Below are positions 7,543 through 13,406 of a stretch of DNA of 43,324 bases, in pieces. The notes beneath the pieces are model-generated. The model did no database searches. It was not told where the DNA came from and worked only from the letters and a program-made list of their open reading frames with translations. This stretch comes from Chloroflexota bacterium. GTDB taxonomy: Bacteria > Chloroflexota > Anaerolineae > Anaerolineales > Anaerolineaceae. Where the stretch lies: assembly GCA_029556265.1 (NCBI GenBank), contig JAKQFH010000018.1, positions 1-43,324 on the forward strand, in the 5' to 3' direction. Made by a program: the position numbers and the translations under genes. Numbering within the stretch: the first letter of the stretch is position 1; every line of letters starts with the position of its first letter.

Positions 7543-9476
7543 CGGATATAAAGGATCCAGTCCCCCAGGCTCGCCTCCGCCTGAAAGTTATCCGCCACGG
7601 TTGGGTTGATATGCCCGGCAGACCGCACCAGCAGGTACTGCACCCCGCGCGCGTCCAGCCAGGTTTTATCGGCTGCCAGACTGACAGGAAATACGTTCAC
7701 GATCCGGCGCGAGAAATCCGCTCCAAAGAGCCCATACTCCTGGTAATCGTTGGCTTCCGCGGCAACCCCCACCACCGCGCCGGAAGGGATTTTCTCTGCC
7801 AGGTAGAGCATTTCTTTGGTCCCGTACGCTTGTCTGGTCAGCCTGTCGATGCGATTCATATCCCAGATTGCCGCGCCGCCTACGATTTGCTTGGCAGGGT
7901 TATAAAGCGCGACCACGGCGGAGCTGAACGAAACCGTCAGGACCAGCAGCCACTGCACCCAAACACGCGAACGCCTGCCCTCAAACCACATTGGCAGGAA
8001 CGCGGCCGCCATTGCCAGCGCCGGCATGAAGTACCTGCCGTCAAAAGGCGTCCAGCCAGGCCTGATCATACTGCAGGTGACCAGCGCGGTCAGGAAAAAA
8101 ATGAATGGGAACGTCAGCAAAGGTTCTTTTTTCTTGAACGCTTGCATGCAGCCGAGGATGCTGGTGGGATAAACCAGCAGGAAGCCGACCAATCCGAACC
8201 AGGCTTCATCTTCCTGCAAAAGGTATACCCTGTCCCAGGTGAAGACATGCGCGTCCAGCGTGGCAATATCGCCTTCCAGGTTCAAGCCAAGCGGAGCGGA
8301 CAGCGCCCTTGCCGCGGCGGCCTTGACGGGCAAAATGCCGGCTTGAATTGAGCGGGGCAGCCACGAGACATCCGCCAATTGATAAACCCAACGCGCGCTG
8401 GTGAGCGCAACGTATTTCGCCGCCGGCATCTCGTCTAACACGGCTGTGCTGGTCATCTCCGCCGCGTCCGGACCGACCAGTGAGCCGAAATGCAGCTGAT
8501 TGCTGAGGTAAATTGGTGAGCTGAACAAGCCAAAAGCCAGCAAAGCCGCGCAAACCCAAACAAGCGCTTGTCTGAATGAATACCGGCGCGCCAACAAACC
8601 GCTCAGAGCGAACAAGGCGAAGCCGGGAAGGTACGCGGCAATTGAAAAATTGGTGCCCAACACGAGGCCCAGCGCCAGACTGGAAAGGATCAGCGCGCTG
8701 CTTTGTTTGTCTTTACTCCAACGGTAAAAGAAGTACACCAGTGAAATAAACAGCCAGGTGCTGACCAGGTCGTGCCGCACCGACGTGAGATGCAGCTCCA
8801 CCACCGGAAAAGTCAGCCAGATGAGGCCGGCAAAGGCAGCCCCTTTGCGTGAAAAACCAAACTCCCGCGAGAAGGCGTATACCAACAAACCAGTTAACAC
8901 CCCGGAAAAGAAGGGAATGTAAGCCATATAATGGTCAGTTTGACTGAGCAGCAGGGTCCACAGGTAGGTCAGCTGGGCGTTTACCGGAAAAGTGAGCTGC
9001 CACACGAAGGGTGTTTCCCATGGGAAGTAACTGCCCTGCTGCATCCAACGCACGATACGTGCCACATGAAAAGAAAGCGCGTCATTATTGTTTGGAGGAA
9101 CCACATAGATTAGCACCACCGAAAGCAGCAGCACGGCGGCAACCAAAAGCAGCAGCGCTGTCAGCGGAGCGTTTTCGCGACGCCTTAGCCCGGAAAATAT
9201 GCTTCTCAAATTGAGAGCCTTTGGAAATACCGCCGGCTTCCCGGATAGATACCAGGCAGCCGCGCTGATTGCCAACAGCAGGCTTTGCAGAAGGATGATA
9301 ATGGAACTGGAATTCAGAGCATGCAGAAGATTGTCAATCTGAAAGACCAACACAATCAAGGCAAAGCTGAACAGCCCCCAGGCCAGCAGGAAATCCAAGG
9401 GCCTCCTCAGGCGCAGGAGCGCGGTGAGGAAGAGCGTGGTAAGTACCAGAATCAGGATAGATAACACAAAAATCAC
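7533..9476 (-). CDS. GT-C-like multi-spanning membrane protein (putative glycosyltransferase)
   Basis: A 647-residue protein with about 12 hydrophobic membrane segments and a soluble C-terminal tail of about 100 residues. The first large outside loop after the third to fourth segment contains NNNDALSFHVARI and further on WETPFVWQL, the layout of polyprenyl-phosphate-sugar-dependent GT-C enzymes with an acidic residue in the first loop. A later stretch has FPVVELHLTSVRHD. I infer a lipid-linked sugar transferase acting on the outer face of the membrane; the acceptor is unknown. GTG 9476 is the likely start: GCGGAG lies seven bases upstream. No glycan biosynthesis genes adjoin it, so the pathway is not indicated by context. 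Confidence 0.7.
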   Translation of the reverse strand: MIFVLSILILVLTTLFLTALLRLRRPLDFLLAWGLFSFALIVLVFQIDNLLHALNSSSIIILLQSLLLAISAAAWYLSGKPAVFPKALNLRSIFSGLRRRENAPLTALLLLVAAVLLLSVVLIYVVPPNNNDALSFHVARIVRWMQQGSYFPWETPFVWQLTFPVNAQLTYLWTLLLSQTDHYMAYIPFFSGVLTGLLVYAFSREFGFSRKGAAFAGLIWLTFPVVELHLTSVRHDLVSTWLFISLVYFFYRWSKDKQSSALILSSLALGLVLGTNFSIAAYLPGFALFALSGLLARRYSFRQALVWVCAALLAFGLFSSPIYLSNQLHFGSLVGPDAAEMTSTAVLDEMPAAKYVALTSARWVYQLADVSWLPRSIQAGILPVKAAAARALSAPLGLNLEGDIATLDAHVFTWDRVYLLQEDEAWFGLVGFLLVYPTSILGCMQAFKKKEPLLTFPFIFFLTALVTCSMIRPGWTPFDGRYFMPALAMAAAFLPMWFEGRRSRVWVQWLLVLTVSFSSAVVALYNPAKQIVGGAAIWDMNRIDRLTRQAYGTKEMLYLAEKIPSGAVVGVAAEANDYQEYGLFGADFSRRIVNVFPVSLAADKTWLDARGVQYLLVRSAGHINPTVADNFQAEASLGDWILYIRQP

Positions 9477-9563
9477 AACATGGCTCCGCTATTAGTTTAC
9501 CTCAGGCCCTTGTTGTTTGGGAACTAACAGCCAATCCGCGTGCTTGGTGAACACAAGTGGTTC

Positions 9564-9591
9564 TTGTTTTCGTAAATTTTATTCCTATAAT
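9564..9591 (+). promoter_or_regulatory. promoter of the lipoprotein gene
   Basis: TTGTTT (9564-9569) and a perfect TATAAT (9586-9591), 16-bp spacer. The start point near 9598 gives a leader of about 27 nt containing the GAGGAG ribosome site. Confidence 0.65.
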
Positions 9592-9624
9592 AAGGATAGA
9601 TCTCCACCTGAGTGAGGAGTGTCC

Positions 9625-10587
9625 ATGACCAGATCAATTGCAACACGGTTGTTTTTTCTGTTTTTGTCTGCAGTAATTCTGAACGGCTTTCTCTCAGCTT
9701 GTACGCCAGCCCGACAAGCTCCGTTACCAGCCAGCACGCAGCCAGCGCCTGCTGCCAGCCCTTCCCCAACCACTTTGCCGACCCAGACAGCGCCGCCTGC
9801 GCCGCTAACAATGGAAATCCCAGCGCTTTTGGAGCAATGTGAAACACTCAGCGCGGCAAAAACAAAGGTGATTGTCAGCGGTCATCTCTACTTGCCAGAG
9901 TATCGAATTTACGGATACAGCGGTTGGAAAGGGATGAACCTGAACCTGTTTTTGCCTAACGACCTGCAAACCATCACCGCCTTAATCCCGATTGGCAATG
10001 GAAACAATACAATGGACGACCTGCCGGCTTACTTTACCCCGCGCGACCTGCGCGCGCGCTCTGACAGCGGTCAGCTGATTTTGCACGGGCACAGCGTCAG
10101 CATCTTTGGGAGGGTTGAGTATACGGTCACCAGCGGGGTGCCGCGCTGCCAGGTATGGGTGGAGAAAATCGACTCGCTGATGCCAGCAGACATACTTATC
10201 CCCGTCCCGTACCAAATTTCGGCACTGCTCGAGGAACAGAATATTGGAAATGTAGCCTATCCAGAAATCGTCTCAACCTGCCAGCTGGCAGCGCAAAAGC
10301 AGCAAATGGTGTCCCTCACGGGTTCAATCATCGCTGAGAGCGGTCCTGATCAGTGTGAGCGGGAGATATGCCGCTTTGCGCTTACGGATAAAACCGGCAC
10401 GCTCACCGCAGTTTTGCTCCTGGCAAACGAGCCCAATGCTATCAACTTCGACCCGACTCAGGGTTGGCAGCTGATTGACCAGGACGGTAACGCGCAAAAG
10501 CTGCTGAACCTGATATTTACCGGCACGCTGTCGGTGGATACTTCCAGGGGCTGCTCACTCCTGGTTTACCAGATTCAGAAACCCTGA
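9625..10587 (+). CDS. secreted lipoprotein with two similar halves
   Basis: A 320-residue predicted lipoprotein: basic N-terminus, hydrophobic segment and lipobox LSAC with C26, then a Pro/Ala/Thr-rich linker to about residue 60. The mature part seems to contain two related modules. Each opens with a helix carrying one Cys (ALLEQCETLSAAK; IVSTCQLAAQKQQ), followed by strands VIVSGHLYL and VSLTGSIIA, and a later hydrophobic strand. The strand pattern is reminiscent of OB-fold domains; I do not recognise a named family. ATG 9625 was chosen over GTG 9619 because GAGGAG ends at 9619. It is likely anchored on the outer face of the cytoplasmic membrane. It is transcribed alone from a strong promoter and faces the repeat array. 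Confidence 0.75.
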   Translation: MTRSIATRLFFLFLSAVILNGFLSACTPARQAPLPASTQPAPAASPSPTTLPTQTAPPAPLTMEIPALLEQCETLSAAKTKVIVSGHLYLPEYRIYGYSGWKGMNLNLFLPNDLQTITALIPIGNGNNTMDDLPAYFTPRDLRARSDSGQLILHGHSVSIFGRVEYTVTSGVPRCQVWVEKIDSLMPADILIPVPYQISALLEEQNIGNVAYPEIVSTCQLAAQKQQMVSLTGSIIAESGPDQCEREICRFALTDKTGTLTAVLLLANEPNAINFDPTQGWQLIDQDGNAQKLLNLIFTGTLSVDTSRGCSLLVYQIQKP

Positions 10588-10627
10588 AAGCGCGGATAAG
10601 GCAGAAACGACAGACGAGGTTCACTTT

Positions 10628-10700
10628 TCCGGGCGGGCGGATTTGGACCGCCGACCTTAGCAAAGCACCCTCTTGAGGGCTCGGCCCCGAACCCGAAACC
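10628..10700 (-). pseudogene. tRNA-Pro 3' fragment, copy 5 (most distal)
   Basis: Most diverged copy. The acceptor end reads CGCCCGGA instead of CGCCCCGA, and the anticodon-loop-like part reads TTCGGGGCCG. No recognisable terminator follows on its far side; the array ends here, about 40 bp from the convergent lipoprotein gene. Confidence 0.75.
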
Positions 10701-10701
10701 C

Positions 10702-10737
10702 AATAAAAAAAGGACCCTCCAAGACCGGAAGGTCCTT
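10702..10737 (-). terminator. array hairpin between copies 4 and 5
   Basis: Minus strand: AAGGACC pairs with GGTCCTT (10737-10731 with 10716-10710), inner TCC with GGA, followed by a T-run. The outer pair is A-U where the hairpins at 10928 and 11041 have G-C. Confidence 0.75.
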
Positions 10738-10740
10738 CTG

Positions 10741-10813
10741 TCGGGGCGGGCGGATTTGGACCGCCGACCTTCGCAGCGCACCCTCTTGAGGGCTCGGTCC
10801 CGAAGCCGAAACC
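10741..10813 (-). pseudogene. tRNA-Pro 3' fragment, copy 4
   Basis: Carries the 34-nt segment identical to the tRNA 3' end (T arm, acceptor strand, discriminator A and following CAGA). The variable insert reads TGCGCTGCGA, and the 5' part TTTCGGCTTCGGGACC. Confidence 0.8.
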
Positions 10814-10815
10814 GC

Positions 10816-10852
10816 AATAAAAAAGGACCCTCCAAGATCGGAAGGTCCCTTT
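10816..10852 (-). terminator. array hairpin between copies 3 and 4
   Basis: GGACC with GGTCC flanked by a G-U pair and three A-U pairs, inner TCC with GGA, then a T-run. This is the intermediate state (G-U) between the G-C and A-U versions. Confidence 0.75.
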
Positions 10853-10853
10853 G

Positions 10854-10926
10854 TCGGGGCGGGCGGATTTGGACCGCCGGCCTTAGCAAAGCACCCTCTT
10901 GAGGGCTCGGTCCCGAACCCGAAACC
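10854..10926 (-). pseudogene. tRNA-Pro 3' fragment, copy 3
   Basis: T arm and acceptor strand match the tRNA. One change, AGGCC for AGGTC, lies just before the T stem. The variable insert reads TGCTTTGCTA, as in copy 5. Confidence 0.8.
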
Positions 10927-10927
10927 A

Positions 10928-10962
10928 CAATAAAAGGGACCCTCCAAGATTGGAAGGTCCCT
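10928..10962 (-). terminator. array hairpin between copies 2 and 3
   Basis: AGGGACC pairs with GGTCCCT, inner TCCA with TGGA, four-base loop, then TTTTATT on the minus strand. Confidence 0.75.
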
Positions 10963-10965
10963 CTG

Positions 10966-11038
10966 TCGGGGCGGGCGAATTTGGACCGCCGACCTTCGTA
11001 ACGCACCCTCTTGAGGGTTCGGTCCCGAACCCGAAACC
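10966..11038 (-). pseudogene. tRNA-Pro 3' fragment, copy 2
   Basis: One base change in the T stem (TTCGCC for TCCGCC), giving a G-U pair that keeps the stem. The hairpin insert reads AACCCTCAAGAGGGT, which turns a G-U closing pair into A-U. Confidence 0.8.
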
Positions 11039-11040
11039 AC

Positions 11041-11074
11041 AATAAAAGGGACCCTCCAAAGCTGGAAGGTCCCT
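11041..11074 (-). terminator. array hairpin between copies 1 and 2
   Basis: GGGACC pairs with GGTCCC, inner TCCA with TGGA around a GCTT loop, then TTTTATT on the minus strand. Confidence 0.75.
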
Positions 11075-11077
11075 CTG

Positions 11078-11140
11078 TCGGGGCGGGCGGATTTGGACCG
11101 CCGACCTTTGCAGCGCACCCTCTTGAGGGCTCGGTCCCGA
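11078..11140 (-). pseudogene. tRNA-Pro 3' fragment, copy 1 (next to the tRNA terminator)
   Basis: Begins almost at the end of the tRNA terminator's T-run (ATTCGGGACCG) and lacks the extra GTGGTTTCGGG that precedes the other copies. The 34-nt 3' segment is identical to the tRNA. Confidence 0.8.
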
Positions 11141-11182
11141 ATAAAAAAAAGAGGTTGTCTCTTTCATTATGAGACAACCTCT
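11141..11182 (-). terminator. terminator of tRNA-Pro
   Basis: On the minus strand a perfect 12-bp stem, AGAGGTTGTCTC with GAGACAACCTCT, around a 9-nt loop, followed by a run of eight or more T. It begins five bases after the discriminator base. It is unrelated in sequence to the four array hairpins. Confidence 0.88.
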
Positions 11183-11187
11183 GTCTG

Positions 11188-11262
11188 TCGGGGCGGGCGG
11201 ATTTGGACCGCCGACCTCACGGTCCCGAACCGTGCGCTCTATCCGGGCTGAGCCACGCCCCG
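11188..11262 (-). tRNA. tRNA-Pro (anticodon CGG)
   Basis: A complete 75-nt cloverleaf. The acceptor stem CGGGGCG/CGCCCCG has C1-G72 and A73 as expected for bacterial Pro tRNA. D stem GCTC/GAGC has G18G19 in the loop; the anticodon stem CACGG/CCGTG encloses TTCGGGA, anticodon CGG. The variable loop is AGGTC and the T stem GGCGG/CCGCC. CCA is not encoded. The T loop reads TCCAAAT rather than TTCAAAT, so position 55 is C instead of the almost universal U. It reads CCG codons. It has its own promoter and strong terminator, and lies downstream of mutL on the same strand. Confidence 0.9.
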
Positions 11263-11272
11263 CAGGACTGAT

Positions 11273-11300
11273 ATTATACCATTTTTGGCATTTCCGGCAA
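11273..11300 (-). promoter_or_regulatory. promoter of tRNA-Pro
   Basis: Minus strand: TTGCCG (11300-11295), 16-bp spacer, perfect TATAAT (11278-11273) with TGG just before it (extended -10). The -10 ends ten bases before the tRNA 5' end, so the primary transcript has almost no 5' leader. Confidence 0.75.
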
Positions 11301-11372
11301 GCCGTAGTTTTGGCCTTTTTTTCCGGTTTGTGCCTTTCTTCAAAAAACAGCTTAAGCTCGGAATTCCCTCGC

Positions 11373-11395
11373 AAACCCACGCATCGCGCGGGTTT
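11373..11395 (-). terminator. hairpin after mutL
   Basis: Right after the mutL stop codon, a 23-nt sequence folds into a 10-bp stem (AAACCCGCGC with GCGTGGGTTT, one G-U) with a 3-nt loop. No T-run follows, so termination may be incomplete. Confidence 0.45.
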
Positions 11396-13126
11396 CTAAA
11401 TCGCACCTGTTCGCCCGAACTGACGTTCCAGCAGCGCCGCGCTGAGGTGTATCATTGTGGGTCTGCCGTGCGGGCAGGTGCGCGGGGATTGACTGGCTTC
11501 CAGGTTCAGCAGCAGGGCTTTCTGCTCGCTCTCCGAAAGGATTTTCCCGGCTTTCACCGCCAGACGTTTGCAAACCCTGCCAGCGATTTTCGCTTCAATT
11601 TCAGCAGCCAAAGGTTCTTCATTCTCCTCAAAGTCTTCCACCAGAGCCTGGAGCACCGCTTTCGGGTCACCCCCCGCGAATACAGCTGGCACAGACCGCA
11701 CCAGGAAAGCGTTCGGCCCGAAATCTTCCACCTCAAAACCCAACTTTCTCAGGGCTGGCAGCTGCTGTGCGAGGGTCAGCGCTTTTTCTGCGGGGAATTC
11801 TACTGCCAGAGGCTGGACAAGCGCCTGCGTCGGTACAACCGCGGCGTGGTACTGCGCCATCAGCTGGTCAAAAAGCACCCGTTCGTGCGCCGCGTGTTGG
11901 TCAATCAGGTATAAGCCGTCCGGCCCTTCAGCAATCAGATAAGTCGCGGCCACCTGCCCGATCAGGCGCAGAAGCGGCAGGCGTTCCATCGGCAGGAAGC
12001 CTTGCGGGCGAGCGTTCACAGGCGCCGCCGCGGCATCCGACCACGCGCCTGCACTGTCAGAAGGAGCAAACCCGGCTCCGCTTTCGTCCAGCCCAGCCTG
12101 CTTTCCCCACAGGTTGGCTGGATTGATTTCCGGTACCGGGGAGTAAGCCAGCAGCCCCCGCCGGATTGCCCGCTGCAAGGCACTAAATACCTGGTCCGCG
12201 TCCCGAAAGCGAACTTCCGCCTTGGAAGGGTGCACATTGACATCCACCTGCCCGGCCGGCAGTTCGATGAACAAAACCGCCACAGGGTACCGGCCGACCA
12301 TCAGCAGGGTGTTGTACGCTTTAATCACCGCCGCGGTCAGGGCCGCATCCTGTACCCAGCGCCCATTCACGAAAAAGGTGATGTCTTTCCGATTCGAGCG
12401 GTTGAGCGAAAGGTTGCTGACATAGCCGTTTACGCGGATTTCACGGTCAGAAAATGTGATCGGCAGCAGCTGTTTGCTGTCCTGCGCGCCAAAAAGCTCC
12501 TGCAGAATCTCCATCTGATTGCCGCTGCCCGTGGTCTTGAATATCTGACGCTGGTCCTGAACAAGCGTCCAGCGGATATGCGGGTACGCCAGCGCGTAGC
12601 GGGTCACCAGCCCTGTAATTTGCCGGTTTTCGGTGCTGTCTGATTTAAGGAATTTCATCCGGGCTGGCACGTTGAAAAACAAATCTTCCACCCTGACCTC
12701 GCTGCCGGTAGGAGCCGGCACCGACTCAGAAACCCCGCTTACCCCGCCGTCCACATGGATGCGGTACCCGGCAAGCTGTGCCTCGGGCTTGGATGTCAGC
12801 GTCAGGCGAGCGACAGAGCCAATAGATGCCAACGCCTCTCCGCGGAAACCAAGCGTGTGAATCGCGAACAAATCCTCGGCGGACTGCAGCTTACTGGTGG
12901 CGTGTCGCGCCAATGCCAGTGGGAGTTCGTCGGCAGGGATGCCCGAGCCGTTATCCGCCACCGCGATCAAGCGTTTGCCGGCTTCGCGCGTCTCAACGGA
13001 AATTGCGGTCGCGCCCGCGTCGATGGCGTTTTCAATTAATTCTTTTACCGCGGAAGCCGGTCGTTCCACCACTTCTCCCGCGGCAATTTGAGAGGCAATC
13101 GTTTCTGACAGAATTCGGATGGTCAT
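11396..13126 (-). CDS. mutL: DNA mismatch repair protein MutL
   Basis: A 576-residue MutL. The N-terminal GHKL ATPase domain shows the catalytic E32 in ELIENAIDAGA, D58-N-G-S-G-I and the lid TLGFRGEAL (91-99), then FFNVPARMKFL. The C-terminal domain has a DQHAAHE motif (409-415) and CPHGRP near the end, marking the endonuclease type, which nicks the new strand. The second acidic residue of the DQHA(x)2E(x)4E motif is D420 rather than Glu. No mutS lies nearby. A TATAAT at 13149-13144 and AAAGG before the ATG indicate a short leader and an independent transcription unit. Length is slightly short for the family, from a compact linker. Confidence 0.95.
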   Translation of the reverse strand: MTIRILSETIASQIAAGEVVERPASAVKELIENAIDAGATAISVETREAGKRLIAVADNGSGIPADELPLALARHATSKLQSAEDLFAIHTLGFRGEALASIGSVARLTLTSKPEAQLAGYRIHVDGGVSGVSESVPAPTGSEVRVEDLFFNVPARMKFLKSDSTENRQITGLVTRYALAYPHIRWTLVQDQRQIFKTTGSGNQMEILQELFGAQDSKQLLPITFSDREIRVNGYVSNLSLNRSNRKDITFFVNGRWVQDAALTAAVIKAYNTLLMVGRYPVAVLFIELPAGQVDVNVHPSKAEVRFRDADQVFSALQRAIRRGLLAYSPVPEINPANLWGKQAGLDESGAGFAPSDSAGAWSDAAAAPVNARPQGFLPMERLPLLRLIGQVAATYLIAEGPDGLYLIDQHAAHERVLFDQLMAQYHAAVVPTQALVQPLAVEFPAEKALTLAQQLPALRKLGFEVEDFGPNAFLVRSVPAVFAGGDPKAVLQALVEDFEENEEPLAAEIEAKIAGRVCKRLAVKAGKILSESEQKALLLNLEASQSPRTCPHGRPTMIHLSAALLERQFGRTGAI

Positions 13127-13143
13127 GTGCTTACCTTTCGGAC

Positions 13144-13149
13144 ATTATA
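13144..13149 (-). promoter_or_regulatory. -10 element of mutL
   Basis: A perfect TATAAT on the minus strand, 17 bases before the start codon. No convincing -35 is seen. The leader would be about 10 nt and contains AAAGG. The rest of 13150-13392 shows no gene that I can support. Confidence 0.5.
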
Positions 13150-13392
13150 CCTGCTCGCGAGCCTGCTTGCGCTCCTTGGCATAAAAAAGCGAGGTTTTCC
13201 GCGTGGGCAGGCTCTTGCTCAGCGGCCCTTATCGCGCAATTGCCCGGGAAACACGAGCTGTCCGCCCTGCCCAGCTCTCCCGGAACAGGCGAGCCCTTAT
13301 TTTCCGTTGAGCGGGCGTAGATCTTAACCCAATTTGCCAACGCAAAATTCCTGCCCGTAAAGCCTCAGAGTTATTGTCCGATTTATTTCAGT

Positions 13393-13398
13393 TAAAAT
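13393..13398 (+). promoter_or_regulatory. -10-like element just before uvrC (possible leaderless start)
   Basis: TAAAAT ends eight bases before the uvrC ATG, so transcription would begin within one to three bases of the start codon. There is no Shine-Dalgarno sequence. The -35 is weak. Confidence 0.45.
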
Positions 13399-13406
13399 AG
13401 TAAATC

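Larger units (their letters stand above)
10628..11187 (-). repeat. tandem array of tRNA-Pro 3'-fragment + terminator units
   Basis: Directly downstream (on the minus strand) of the tRNA-Pro gene, its 3' portion recurs five times, starting at 11078, 10966, 10854, 10741 and 10628. With the tRNA itself at 11188 the steps are 110, 112, 112, 113 and 113 bp. Each unit carries, in minus-strand order, an anticodon-loop-like GGTTCGGGACCG, a roughly 24-nt insert with a small hairpin (CCCT-CAAG-AGGG), the complete T arm and 3' acceptor strand of the tRNA, then a hairpin with a T-run. The 5' acceptor strand and D arm are absent. The copies are highly similar but not identical. The unit length is not a multiple of three, so the array is not coding. 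No integrase or other mobile gene is present. Confidence 0.85.

Noticed and set aside
7431-8351. 306-codon plus-strand frame
   Set aside because: Antisense to the GT-C-like membrane gene and across the ettA start; composition is non-protein-like.
10628-11187. CRISPR array
   Set aside because: Repeat units are about 112 bp and contiguous, with no short-repeat/unique-spacer pattern and no cas genes. The unit is explained by tRNA and hairpin sequence.
10588-11262. Prophage or island attachment site at the tRNA
   Set aside because: Repeated tRNA 3' ends suggest att sites, but there is no integrase, no cargo between copies and no boundary of composition. Kept only as one possible origin of the array.
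10575-11380. Overlapping minus-strand open frames with repeated AVQIRPP- and QEGAL-like peptides
   Set aside because: They are translations of the tRNA-fragment array. The repeat length is not a multiple of three, so the same DNA is read in different frames in successive units. There is no ribosome site, and such peptides are a common artefact of tRNA 3' ends.
13127-13392. Small open frames between mutL and uvrC
   Set aside because: None has a ribosome site or recognisable composition. The region is read as the two promoters and otherwise empty spacer.
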